From the NCBI RefSeq assembly GCF_002177115.1, contig NZ_MVAG01000081.1, positions 1-64,000 on the forward strand: a DNA stretch of 64,000 nt, given 5' to 3'. The position numbers and the translations under genes are program-made. The notes beneath the pieces were generated by a model. The model was given only the letters and a program-made list of their open reading frames with translations, did no database searches and was not told the origin of the DNA. The stretch is from Chryseobacterium mucoviscidosis. Its GTDB lineage: Bacteria > Bacteroidota > Bacteroidia > Flavobacteriales > Weeksellaceae. This document shows, piece after piece, positions 49,701-59,054 of this stretch; positions within the stretch are counted from its first letter, which is position 1, and every line of letters begins with the position of its first letter.

Positions 49701-52520
49701 TTAATTTCTGTTTTTCACTAAGATCCATCCGGAATATTTAATCGGGGTCTGTTTGCCGTTTGGCTCATTCCAGCTTACATCGTACCAGTAGTTTCCTGTA
49801 GGTATCTTTTTACCGCCTACTGAGCCGTCCCATTTATATCCGTTTTCCTTATTTCCTTCATGCATTTTTGTACCATATCTGTCGTAAATATTGAACACAA
49901 AATTTTTCTTGTTTCCTAATGCAGAATAATCTATCATATCATTTACGCCATCTCCGTTCGGAGTAATCACGTTGATAAGATTCGGTACGGTAACTTCTAC
50001 CTGCATTGGATTACAGTTGTAAGAATCTTTTACATAGAATATATTATTTCCTCTCGGAACATTGGTAAATACATTGGAATCCTGCCAATGAATATTATCA
50101 ATAGAGTATTGATAAGGAGCTGTTCCTCCCAATACATTTACCGTAACGGTATTATTGGAAATATCAATGCTTGAAATAACAGGCTGCTCCGAAGCATAGA
50201 CTTTTACCGTCTGTCTCGTTACACAATTTCCTGTTTTCAGATCTACCCAGTAAGTTCCTGTGGTAACGTTACTGATTGACTGTGTTGTTGCACCTGTACT
50301 CCATAAATACGCTGTAAATCCTGGACCTGCATCTAAAGTTGTTTTATTTTCAATACAGATAATCTTCTCCTGTAAAACACTGGAATACACTGGTGGAAGA
50401 ACAATTAAAGTAACTTTAGCTATTCTGAAACATCCGTTTGCGTTGCTTACTTTCACAAAAACGACTCCGTTGGGAGCAATATAGTTCGCCGGATTGAGGA
50501 TTTCATTGGTTCCGAGCTGTGCATCCGTTAAAGAAGGATAATATTTTTTGGTAATTCCTGTAGTGGTAGATACAAGAGCCGTTGTAAGGTCAAATAATGC
50601 CGTAGCAGGATTAGACGGAATAAAACATGATCTCAGTGTTGCATCCGTTACAGTAGGACTTGCAGAAACGGTAAACGTTAAAGTTACCTGCTCACAATCT
50701 GTAAAATCAGGATCGTTTCCACAGAATTTGTAAACTATTGTATCTGTACCTGTAAAACCAAAAGTTGGGGTGTAGATAATTACTCCATTAGGATCAATAA
50801 CAGCAGAACCATTTGCTGGAGGCGTAACAATCGTTACCGTACTCGGAACATACGTCTGTGTAGAATTTGTAAAGGCAGGAACTACTGCCTGATAACCCTC
50901 ACAAACCGTAAGCGCTTTCGTAGACTGCTGAAGACAGGTATACACTTTATAGACAGGCGTTATTGCAGGAACACAAGATCCTACTGTAATTCTTACGGTG
51001 TAATTTCCTGCTACTGTCGGCGTATAACTGTTTGAATTGGCTCCCGGAATAGGATTTCCGTTCAGATACCACTGATAGGTTTCATAGCTGTCATCAACCT
51101 CAAGAACAATTCCCGGAATACAGTCTCCGGTTTGTTTTGTAATTAAAGGAATGGAAGAGAATCCCGCAAAATAACCTCCATAACCAGCCGTGCTGTAACC
51201 TCCATTCACTCCGGCTGTTACCGCTTTGGTGGAGGTTACCGTTACATTTCCGGTAATTCCTGTAATAGCATAAGTTACCCAGTTGGTGTTTCCTGTTAAA
51301 GGATAAGGTCCCTGCGCAGCGGTTGGAGTTGCTCCATTCACCGTAACAGCCGCTCCTGCTTCTGTAAGAATATTAAGCTTCATGGTTACCCCCGAAACAC
51401 TTGGCATTTCGTTGATCTTTCCGATCTCATCAATTTTTCTCGGAAGGAAGCAGTTCAAAGGCGGAATATAATTGTATCCTCCTGTGTTATTTTCTGTTCC
51501 TACACCAACTAATTGATACAAGTATACATTTTTAGAAGTTGAAATAAACATATTGAAATGTCCGCTTGCTCCTCCCTGCTGAATGTAATTGGTTTCATTA
51601 ATTCTATACCATTCTCCGGCATTAATTGTTGCGATAGGTGCAGTAGCTCCGTTAATGAAAATCTGAGTGTTATCTTCTGTGGCTATCACAATTCCACCCT
51701 CCATGTTTTCGGCAGGAGCGGTAGATCTTGTTTTTACCATTGCAAATGTATTCCCCAGTCTTTCCACTGGAACCGACTGATCCATAATTAAATCTGAACC
51801 ACTTGAACTTAAAGCTCCGAAATTACCATTAGAACTTCCGTTGGTTAAGGTAATGGGTTTATCTGAAACTATTTTGGCTCCGATAAATCCCGTAAGATTT
51901 GCTGCGGTGCCATTATTTCCTGCCATGATGTAAGACTTCCCTTTGTTAAGGGTAAAAGTGTGGGTATTGGTTCCGGAAGGAGATCCTCCTAAAAAGACCA
52001 ATCCTGAAGTATTCCATGTAACGGTAACCTGTGTATTGTCTTCCGTTGCAAGAATTCCCGCAGTAAAATTGTTGGAAGTACCGGTTCCTGCATTGGTATT
52101 TGGTGGGTTGGCTACAAAGAATAATTTCCCGATTCCTGCTTTACCTTTGGATGTAATAATTTCTCCGTGAGAAGATTGTGCAGACCTCAATGTACAGTAA
52201 AAAGGCTTGTCTCCCTTAAGATAAATTCCTTTTGTAATGATCTGCAATGCTTCCGAAGCGGTTGTTGCGCTAATAAGATTGGCAGAAACAGTATACGATT
52301 GAGGATTTCCTTTGCTGATGGTAACGGTCGTTAGCAAAGTATTATTGTTATAAATTTTTACATCAAAAGGAGTGGTGGAGTCTGTTGAAAGATATAACGC
52401 ATTGGTATATCCTGTTGTGGATGCATAGTAAGGTGCAATCCAGTGCTCCGTATCCCTCTGTGCAAAAAGAGTACTCATGCCGAAAAGCATCAGTACAAAA
52501 GACAGTAGAATTTTATTCAT
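49701..52520 (-). CDS. Giant T9SS type B adhesin with IgGFc-binding-like N-terminus (subfamily B, shortest)
   Basis: This 939-residue protein has the signal peptide MNKILLSFVLMLFGMSTLFAQ. About 20-480 is the IgGFc-binding-like region (DTEHWIAPYYAS, ATEDNT in two places). An Ig-like domain (YETYQWYLNGNPIPGANS) follows. Only one stalk module is present, which explains the short length. The last 90 residues are a type B sorting domain (ITPNGDGVND, YDRYGTKMHE, WDGSVGG). It shares its signal peptide and most of the first 80 residues with the next copy (52660-55752). Confidence 0.92.
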   Translation of the reverse strand: MNKILLSFVLMLFGMSTLFAQRDTEHWIAPYYASTTGYTNALYLSTDSTTPFDVKIYNNNTLLTTVTISKGNPQSYTVSANLISATTASEALQIITKGIYLKGDKPFYCTLRSAQSSHGEIITSKGKAGIGKLFFVANPPNTNAGTGTSNNFTAGILATEDNTQVTVTWNTSGLVFLGGSPSGTNTHTFTLNKGKSYIMAGNNGTAANLTGFIGAKIVSDKPITLTNGSSNGNFGALSSSGSDLIMDQSVPVERLGNTFAMVKTRSTAPAENMEGGIVIATEDNTQIFINGATAPIATINAGEWYRINETNYIQQGGASGHFNMFISTSKNVYLYQLVGVGTENNTGGYNYIPPLNCFLPRKIDEIGKINEMPSVSGVTMKLNILTEAGAAVTVNGATPTAAQGPYPLTGNTNWVTYAITGITGNVTVTSTKAVTAGVNGGYSTAGYGGYFAGFSSIPLITKQTGDCIPGIVLEVDDSYETYQWYLNGNPIPGANSNSYTPTVAGNYTVRITVGSCVPAITPVYKVYTCLQQSTKALTVCEGYQAVVPAFTNSTQTYVPSTVTIVTPPANGSAVIDPNGVIIYTPTFGFTGTDTIVYKFCGNDPDFTDCEQVTLTFTVSASPTVTDATLRSCFIPSNPATALFDLTTALVSTTTGITKKYYPSLTDAQLGTNEILNPANYIAPNGVVFVKVSNANGCFRIAKVTLIVLPPVYSSVLQEKIICIENKTTLDAGPGFTAYLWSTGATTQSISNVTTGTYWVDLKTGNCVTRQTVKVYASEQPVISSIDISNNTVTVNVLGGTAPYQYSIDNIHWQDSNVFTNVPRGNNIFYVKDSYNCNPMQVEVTVPNLINVITPNGDGVNDMIDYSALGNKKNFVFNIYDRYGTKMHEGNKENGYKWDGSVGGKKIPTGNYWYDVSWNEPNGKQTPIKYSGWILVKNRN

Positions 52521-52543
52521 AAATTGTTGAATTAGGATTCATG

Positions 52544-52576
52544 CAAAAATAATGGAATTTTCTAAACATATTCAAA
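52544..52576 (-). promoter_or_regulatory. Promoter of the 49701-52520 adhesin gene
   Basis: The minus strand has TTTG (52573-52576) and TATTTTTG (52544-52551), 21 bases apart. The leader is about 18 bases. Confidence 0.6.
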
Positions 52577-52607
52577 TTATGTTTTTAAATGTGATAATAT
52601 ATTGTCA

Positions 52608-52640
52608 CAAAAAAGCCACGATTTTTGATCGTGGCTTTAG
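52608..52640 (-). terminator. Terminator after the 52660-55752 adhesin gene
   Basis: The minus strand reads AAAGCCACGAT, CAAAA, ATCGTGGCTTT and a T-run. The stem equals that after the next copy at 55838-55870, but the loop is the reverse complement. Confidence 0.88.
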
Positions 52641-52659
52641 GATTCAGCTTTTGTATTGC

Positions 52660-55600
52660 TTAGTCAATATTTTTAACAAGGATCCAACCTGAATATTTAA
52701 TTGGTGTTTTTTCCTTGTTGGGTTCGTTCCAGTTGATGTGATACCAATAGGTTCCGGTAAGTATTTTCTTGTCGAAATGTTTACCGTCCCATTTGTAATT
52801 GTTGAATTTATCTCCTGTGAAAATTTTATTTCCGTATCGGTCGTAGATCACGAAGCTTAAATTTTCCTTGTATGCCAGTTCGCTGTAATCGATAAAGTCA
52901 TTTTTGTTGTCTCCGTTCGGCGTGATGGCATTTAATAAATTCGGAACCGTTACCTCCACAAAGATCGGGGTACAGTTGTAGGCGTCTTTCACATAGAAAA
53001 TATGCTGTCCTCTTGAAAGTCCCGTGAATACGTTAGAATCCTGCCAGTTTGTAGGCGAATCCACCGCATATTTGTAAGGTGCTTTTCCACCGGTTACTTT
53101 TACGGTTGCCGTATTGTTTGAAATTTCAATTTCCGAAATCACAGGATCTACTGCTTTTTTCACACTTACAAACTGCTTCACAGAGCATCCGTTGTCTTTA
53201 AGGATGACCCAGTAATCTCCTACCGGCACTCCTGATAATACCTGAGTGGTTGCTCCTGTATTCCACAGGTAAGACTGATATCCCGGTCCTGCGTCAAGAT
53301 TTGTTCTTCCGTCGATACAGATAATCTTATCCACAAGAACCGTAGATCTTTTTGGAGGAATCACCACTAAGTTCGCTTTGGCAATTGCATAACATCCGTT
53401 GGAGTTGTACACTCTGATGTAAACCGAAGCATTCCCTGATACGTATGCTAAAGGATTCAGGATTTCATTGGTTCCGTTACTTGCATCAACAAAAGTTGGG
53501 TAGTATTTTTTGGTAATCGGCGATTCTGTGGAAACATTGGCAAGCGAAAGATTAAAAGCTGCTTTTGTTTCGTTATTTTCAAGATAACATTCGCTGATGG
53601 TGGCTTCAGTTACAACCGGAGTCGGAAGATAGGCTAAAGTAATTTTGGCATTTCCTGTACATCCTTCGTTGGTCGTCACTTTTACATAGACAATTCCTGC
53701 TGCGGAAAGATAATTGGCAGGAGTTGTAATTTCGTTGGTTGCTGCGTTCAGATCAGCAAGGGTAGGATAGAACTTCTTCACCACCGGTGAATATGTCGTT
53801 ACATTAGCTGCGGTAAGATCAAAGAATCCTTTTCCGTTGTACTGACATGCTTTGATGGTTGTGTCCGTTAAAATAAATGGAACCACCGTCAGATTTAAAG
53901 TTACCTTTTCACAGTCAATAAATTCGGGCGCATTTCCGCAGAACTGATAAACAATAGTATCAGGACCTAAATATCCCGGATTCGGAATATAGGTAATCTG
54001 TCCTGCGCCGTTTACCGTTGCCGTTCCGTTTGTCGGATAAGTAAGAATGGTTACCGTACTTGCCACCGGAGTCTGTGTTGTGGTGAACGAGAAAGCGGGA
54101 GTAATGACTTTTGTTGCACAGGCATTAAGAGCTGCTGTTGTATTTCTTACACAGGCAAAAACTTTATAGATGGGAGTGGTAACCGGCGGACATGTTCCCA
54201 TGGTTACTTTTACAGTATAATTTCCTGCTACGGTAGGCGTATAAACGTTTTGCGTTGCTCCGATGATCGGGTTTCCGTTCAGATACCACTGGTAGCTTTC
54301 ATAGCTGTCATCAACCTCAAGAATAATCCCCGGAATACAGTCTCCTGTCTGTTTTGCAATTAAAGGAATAGAAGAGAATCCTGCAAAATAACCTCCATAA
54401 CCTGCCGAACTGAAACCTCCGTTTACTCCGGCTGTTACTGCTTTTGTTGAGGTTACTACTACATTTCCTGTCGGGTTATCAATAGCATAGGTTACCCAGT
54501 TGGTGTTTCCTGTTAACGGATAAGGTCCCTGCGCAGCGGTTGGAGTGGTAGCCGGTCCACCGTCGATGCTGTACGTAACAGCTGCTCCTGTTTCAGTTAG
54601 GATATTTAACTTTAAAGTAATTCCGGAAATTCCCGGCATCTCGTTGATTTTTCCGATCTCATCGATTTTTCTTGGAAGGAAGCAGTTCAAAGGCGGTATA
54701 TAATTGTATCCTCCTGTATTGTTTGAAGTACCTACTCCTACTAATTGATACAAATATACATTTTTAGAAGTAGAGACTAACATATTGAAATGTCCGCTTG
54801 TTCCCTGCTGAATGTAATTCGTTTCATTAATTCTAAACCACTCTCCGGCATTGATTGTTGCTAGTGGAGTCGTTCCTCCATTCACAAATATCTGAGTATT
54901 GTCTTCTGTGGCTATCACAATTCCACCCTCCATGTTTTCGGCAGGAGCGGTAGATCTTGTTTTTACCATGGCAAAAGTATTCCCCAGTCTTTCCACCGGA
55001 ACCGACTGGTCCATAATTAAATCTGAACCGCCCGAACCTCCTGCTCCAAAGTTTCCGTTGGCGCTTCCGTTGGTTAAACTTATGGGCTTATCTGAAACTA
55101 TTTTGGCTCCGATAAATCCCGTAAGGTTTGCCGGAGTACTATTATTCCCGGCTAAAATATAAGATTGCCCTTTATTTAAAGTAAAGGTTTGAGTATTTCC
55201 TGTAAAAGTGGCGGGAGCACCTATGAACTGAATTCCTGAGGTTGTCCAGGTTACGGTAACTGATGTATTGTCTTCCGTAGCGAGAATTCCTGCTGTAAAA
55301 TTGTTGCCCGATCCGGTTCCTGCCGTTGTATTGGGTGCATTAGCTGCAAAGAATAATTTCCCGATTCCTGCTTTACCTTTGGATGTAATAATTTCTCCGT
55401 GCACACTTTGTGCAGATCTCAATGTACAGTAAAACGGTTTGTCTCCTTTAAGATATAAACCTTTTGTACCTACCGTAAAAGCATCGGCTGAAGCTGTAGC
55501 CGTTATATTAGCGAGAGGAACGGTATACGATTGAGGATTTCCTTTGCTGATGGTAACGGTCGTTAGCAAAGTATTATTGTTATAAATTTTTACATCGAAA

Positions 55601-55752
55601 GGAGTGGTAGAGTCTGTTGAAAGATATAACGCATTGGTATATCCAGTTGCGGATGCATAGTAAGGTGCAATCCAGTGCTCTGTATCCCTCTGTGCAAAAA
55701 GAGTACTCATGCCGAAAAGCATCAGTACAAAAGACAGTAGAATTTTATTCAT
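52660..55752 (-). CDS. Giant T9SS type B adhesin with IgGFc-binding-like N-terminus (subfamily B, mosaic)
   Basis: This 1030-residue protein has the same signal peptide and start (MNKILLSFVLMLFGMSTLFA) as 49701-52520. About residues 1-80 and the TRSTAPAENMEGG block match that copy, while DAFTVGTKGLYLKG and nearly everything from residue 390 on match the copy at 55890-58973. It is a recombinant of its two neighbours. Domains are IgGFc-binding-like region, Ig-like domain, two stalk modules and type B sorting domain (ITPNGDNKND, YDRYGNKIFTG). Confidence 0.92.
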   Translation of the reverse strand: MNKILLSFVLMLFGMSTLFAQRDTEHWIAPYYASATGYTNALYLSTDSTTPFDVKIYNNNTLLTTVTISKGNPQSYTVPLANITATASADAFTVGTKGLYLKGDKPFYCTLRSAQSVHGEIITSKGKAGIGKLFFAANAPNTTAGTGSGNNFTAGILATEDNTSVTVTWTTSGIQFIGAPATFTGNTQTFTLNKGQSYILAGNNSTPANLTGFIGAKIVSDKPISLTNGSANGNFGAGGSGGSDLIMDQSVPVERLGNTFAMVKTRSTAPAENMEGGIVIATEDNTQIFVNGGTTPLATINAGEWFRINETNYIQQGTSGHFNMLVSTSKNVYLYQLVGVGTSNNTGGYNYIPPLNCFLPRKIDEIGKINEMPGISGITLKLNILTETGAAVTYSIDGGPATTPTAAQGPYPLTGNTNWVTYAIDNPTGNVVVTSTKAVTAGVNGGFSSAGYGGYFAGFSSIPLIAKQTGDCIPGIILEVDDSYESYQWYLNGNPIIGATQNVYTPTVAGNYTVKVTMGTCPPVTTPIYKVFACVRNTTAALNACATKVITPAFSFTTTQTPVASTVTILTYPTNGTATVNGAGQITYIPNPGYLGPDTIVYQFCGNAPEFIDCEKVTLNLTVVPFILTDTTIKACQYNGKGFFDLTAANVTTYSPVVKKFYPTLADLNAATNEITTPANYLSAAGIVYVKVTTNEGCTGNAKITLAYLPTPVVTEATISECYLENNETKAAFNLSLANVSTESPITKKYYPTFVDASNGTNEILNPLAYVSGNASVYIRVYNSNGCYAIAKANLVVIPPKRSTVLVDKIICIDGRTNLDAGPGYQSYLWNTGATTQVLSGVPVGDYWVILKDNGCSVKQFVSVKKAVDPVISEIEISNNTATVKVTGGKAPYKYAVDSPTNWQDSNVFTGLSRGQHIFYVKDAYNCTPIFVEVTVPNLLNAITPNGDNKNDFIDYSELAYKENLSFVIYDRYGNKIFTGDKFNNYKWDGKHFDKKILTGTYWYHINWNEPNKEKTPIKYSGWILVKNID

Positions 55753-55774
55753 AATTATAGAATTAGGATTCTTG

Positions 55775-55782
55775 CAAAAATA
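55775..55782 (-). promoter_or_regulatory. -7 promoter box for the 52660-55752 adhesin gene
   Basis: The minus strand reads TATTTTTG, matching TAnnTTTG, 22 bp before the ATG. The box and the downstream GCAAGAATCC-type sequence resemble those of the 49701-52520 copy. Confidence 0.55.
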
Positions 55783-55837
55783 ACAGAATATTTAATATGT
55801 TCTTAATAATATTTCCAAAAAAATGGTTATAAATACG

Positions 55838-55870
55838 TAAAAAAGCCACGATCAAAAATCGTGGCTTTAA
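55838..55870 (-). terminator. Terminator after the 55890-58973 adhesin gene
   Basis: The minus strand reads AAAGCCACGAT, TTTTG, ATCGTGGCTTT and a T-run. Compared with 52608-52640 the loop is exactly inverted. Confidence 0.88.
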
Positions 55871-55889
55871 GATTCAGCTTTTGTATTGC

Positions 55890-58800
55890 TTAGTCAATAT
55901 TTTTAACAAGGATCCATCCTGAATATTTAATTGGTGTTTTTTCCTTGTTGGGTTCGTTCCAATTGATATGATACCAATAAGTTCCGGTAAGTATTTTCTT
56001 GTCGAAATGTTTACCGTCCCATTTGTAATTGTTGAATTTATCTCCTGTAAAAATTTTATTTCCGTATCGGTCGTAGATCACGAAGCTTAAATTTTCCTTG
56101 TACGCCAGTTCGCTGTAATCTATGAAGTCATTTTTGTTGTCTCCGTTCGGCGTGATGGCATTTAATAAATTCGGAACCGTTACCTCCACAAAGATCGGGG
56201 TACAGTTGTAGGCATCTTTCACATAGAAAATATGCTGTCCTCTTGAAAGTCCCGTGAATACGTTAGAATCCTGCCAGTTTGTAGGCGAATCCACTGCATA
56301 TTTATAAGGCGCTTTTCCTCCGGTTACTTTTACGGTTGCCGTATTGTTTGAAATTTCAATTTCCGAAATCACAGGATCTACTGCTTTTTTCACACTTACA
56401 AACTGCTTCACAGAGCATCCGTTGTCTTTAAGGATGACCCAGTAATCTCCTACCGGCACTCCTGATAATACCTGAGTGGTTGCTCCTGTATTCCACAGGT
56501 AAGACTGATATCCCGGTCCTGCGTCAAGATTTGTTCTTCCGTCGATACAGATGATCTTATCCACGAGAACCGTAGATCTTTTCGGAGGAATTACCACTAA
56601 GTTTACTTTGGCAATTGCATAACATCCGTTGGAATTGTACACTCTGATGTAAACCGAAGCATTCCCTGAAACGTATGCTAAAGGATTCAGAATTTCATTG
56701 GTTCCGTTGCTTGCATCAACAAAAGTCGGATAATACTTTTTGGTAATCGGCGATTCTGTGGAAACATTGGCAAGCGAAAGGTTGAATGCCGCTTTTGTTT
56801 CGTTATTTTCAAGATAACATTCGCTGATGGTGGCTTCTGTTACCACCGGAGTCGGAAGATAAGCCAGAGTTATTTTAGCATTTCCTGTACATCCTTCATT
56901 GGTTGTTACTTTTACATAGACAATTCCTGCTGCGGAAAGATAATTCGCAGGAGTTGTAATTTCGTTGGTTGCTGCATTCAGGTCAGCCAGGGTAGGATAG
57001 AATTTCTTGACCACCGGTGAATATGTCGTTACATTGGCTGCGGTAAGATCAAAGAACCCTTTTCCGTTGTACTGACATGCTTTGATGGTGGTGTCCGATA
57101 AAATAAACGGTACCACTGTAAGATTTAAAGTTACCTTTTCACAGTCAATAAATTCGGGCGCATTTCCGCAGAACTGATAAACAATATTATCGGGACCTAA
57201 ATATCCCGGATTCGGAATATAGGTAATCTGTCCTGCACCGTTTACCGTTGCCGTTCCGTTTGTCGGATAGGTAAGAATGGTTACCGTACTTGCAACAGGC
57301 GTCTGTGTTGTGGTGAGCGAGAAAGCTGGAGTAATGACTTTCGTTGCACAGGCATTAAGAGCTGCTGTTGTATTTCTTACACATGAAAAAACTTTATAGA
57401 TGGGAGTGGTAACAGGCGGACAGGTTCCCATGGTTACTTTCACAGTATAGTTTCCAGCTACGGTAGGCGTATAAACGTTTTGTGTTGCTCCGGTGATCGG
57501 ATTTCCGTTCAGGAACCACTGGTAGGTTTCATAGCTGTCGTCAACCTCAAGAATAATTCCCGGGACACATTCGCCTGTTTTCTTCGCAATAATCGGGATG
57601 GAAGAGAATCCTGCAAAATATCCTCCATAACCTGCAGTGCTGTATCCTCCGTTTACTCCGGCTGTTACTGCTTTCGTTGAGGTTACTACTACATTTCCTG
57701 TCGGGTTATCAATAGCATAGGTTACCCAGTTGGTGTTTCCTGTTAAAGGATAAGGTCCCTGAGCAGCGGTTGGAGTAGTTGCCGGTCCGCCGTCGATGCT
57801 GTACGTAACAGCCGCTCCTGTCTCTGTTAAGATATTTAATTTCAGGGTAACTCCTGAAACACCAGGCATTTCGTTGATCTTTCCGATCTCGTCAATTTTT
57901 CTCGGAAGGAAGCAGTTCAATGGTGGGATATAATTGTATCCTCCATTGTATGAGAATCCCTGAATTCCTATAAACTGATATAAATAAACATTTTTGGAAG
58001 TTGAAATGAACATATTAAAATGTCCGCTTCCTGCAGTTTGTTCTACGTAGCTTGTCTCGTTAATTCTATACCATTCGCCTTCATTAATTGTGGCAACAGG
58101 TGTTGTGGCTCCGTTAATAAAAATCTGGGTATTATCTTCTGTGGCAATAACAATACCACCTTCCATGTTCAGGGCTGGATTGGTCGCTTTGGTTTTTACC
58201 ATGGCAAAAGTATTCCCCAGTCTTTCCACCGGAACCGACTGATCCATAATTAAATCTGAGCCATCAGAAGTATTTGTTGCAAAGTTTCCGTTAGCATTTC
58301 CATTCGTAAGGGTTACAGGTTTATCTGAAACTACTTTAGCACCGATGAAGCCATTTAAATTAGCAGAGGTTAAATGATTTCCGGCTAAAATATAAGATTG
58401 TCCTTTATTTAAAGTAAAGGTTTGTGAATTTCCTCCGGGAGTACCTCCGATAAAAACTAAACCTGCGGTGTTCCATGATACGGTAACCGATGTATTGTCT
58501 TCGGTAGCCAGAATTCCTGCTGTAAAATTATTACCGGAACTGCTTGCTGTACTGGGAGTTGCTGCCACATAGAATTTTTTTCCTATTCCTGCCTTACCTT
58601 TAGAGGTAATGATTTCTCCGTGCGCAGTCTGAGCGGATCTTAAAGTACAGTAAAACGGTTTGTCTCCTTTAAGATATAAACCTTTTGTACCTACTGTAAA
58701 GGCATCTGCGGTAGTTGTTCCATTGATGAGATTAGCGGCAATAGCATACGAAACGGGTGCTCCTTTTGCAACCGAAACCGTCTGAATAAGGTTATTGTTA

Positions 58801-58973
58801 TTGTATATTCTTACGTCAAACGGAGTTGTTGAATCCGTAGAAAGATATACAGCATTGTTGTACCCTGTAACGGATGTATAAAACGGGGCAATCCAGTGAT
58901 CGGTGTCTCTTTGTGCAAAAAGCGTATTGATCGTACAAAATATTAATACGAAAGACAGTAGAAATCTTCTCAT
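55890..58973 (-). CDS. Giant T9SS type B adhesin with IgGFc-binding-like N-terminus (subfamily B, donor-like)
   Basis: This 1027-residue protein has its own signal peptide (MRRFLLSFVLIFCTINTLFAQ). Its IgGFc-binding-like half differs from the neighbours (DTDHWIAPFYTS). From about residue 390 to the end it is nearly identical to the 52660-55752 product, including both stalk modules and the type B sorting domain. It has one Ig-like domain. The near-identity points to recent duplication or gene conversion. Confidence 0.92.
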   Translation of the reverse strand: MRRFLLSFVLIFCTINTLFAQRDTDHWIAPFYTSVTGYNNAVYLSTDSTTPFDVRIYNNNNLIQTVSVAKGAPVSYAIAANLINGTTTADAFTVGTKGLYLKGDKPFYCTLRSAQTAHGEIITSKGKAGIGKKFYVAATPSTASSSGNNFTAGILATEDNTSVTVSWNTAGLVFIGGTPGGNSQTFTLNKGQSYILAGNHLTSANLNGFIGAKVVSDKPVTLTNGNANGNFATNTSDGSDLIMDQSVPVERLGNTFAMVKTKATNPALNMEGGIVIATEDNTQIFINGATTPVATINEGEWYRINETSYVEQTAGSGHFNMFISTSKNVYLYQFIGIQGFSYNGGYNYIPPLNCFLPRKIDEIGKINEMPGVSGVTLKLNILTETGAAVTYSIDGGPATTPTAAQGPYPLTGNTNWVTYAIDNPTGNVVVTSTKAVTAGVNGGYSTAGYGGYFAGFSSIPIIAKKTGECVPGIILEVDDSYETYQWFLNGNPITGATQNVYTPTVAGNYTVKVTMGTCPPVTTPIYKVFSCVRNTTAALNACATKVITPAFSLTTTQTPVASTVTILTYPTNGTATVNGAGQITYIPNPGYLGPDNIVYQFCGNAPEFIDCEKVTLNLTVVPFILSDTTIKACQYNGKGFFDLTAANVTTYSPVVKKFYPTLADLNAATNEITTPANYLSAAGIVYVKVTTNEGCTGNAKITLAYLPTPVVTEATISECYLENNETKAAFNLSLANVSTESPITKKYYPTFVDASNGTNEILNPLAYVSGNASVYIRVYNSNGCYAIAKVNLVVIPPKRSTVLVDKIICIDGRTNLDAGPGYQSYLWNTGATTQVLSGVPVGDYWVILKDNGCSVKQFVSVKKAVDPVISEIEISNNTATVKVTGGKAPYKYAVDSPTNWQDSNVFTGLSRGQHIFYVKDAYNCTPIFVEVTVPNLLNAITPNGDNKNDFIDYSELAYKENLSFVIYDRYGNKIFTGDKFNNYKWDGKHFDKKILTGTYWYHINWNEPNKEKTPIKYSGWILVKNID

Positions 58974-58995
58974 ATATAATTAATTATGATTTCTA

Positions 58996-59003
58996 CAAAT
59001 TTA
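58996..59003 (-). promoter_or_regulatory. -7 promoter box for the 55890-58973 adhesin gene
   Basis: The minus strand reads TAAATTTG, matching TAnnTTTG, 22 bp before the ATG. The stretch between this gene and the next has no hairpin, so readthrough from the upstream copy is possible. Confidence 0.5.
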
Positions 59004-59054
59004 AAATAATATTTAATAAATGTTAACGAAAAATAAAAGAAAGTTTAAAAATTA

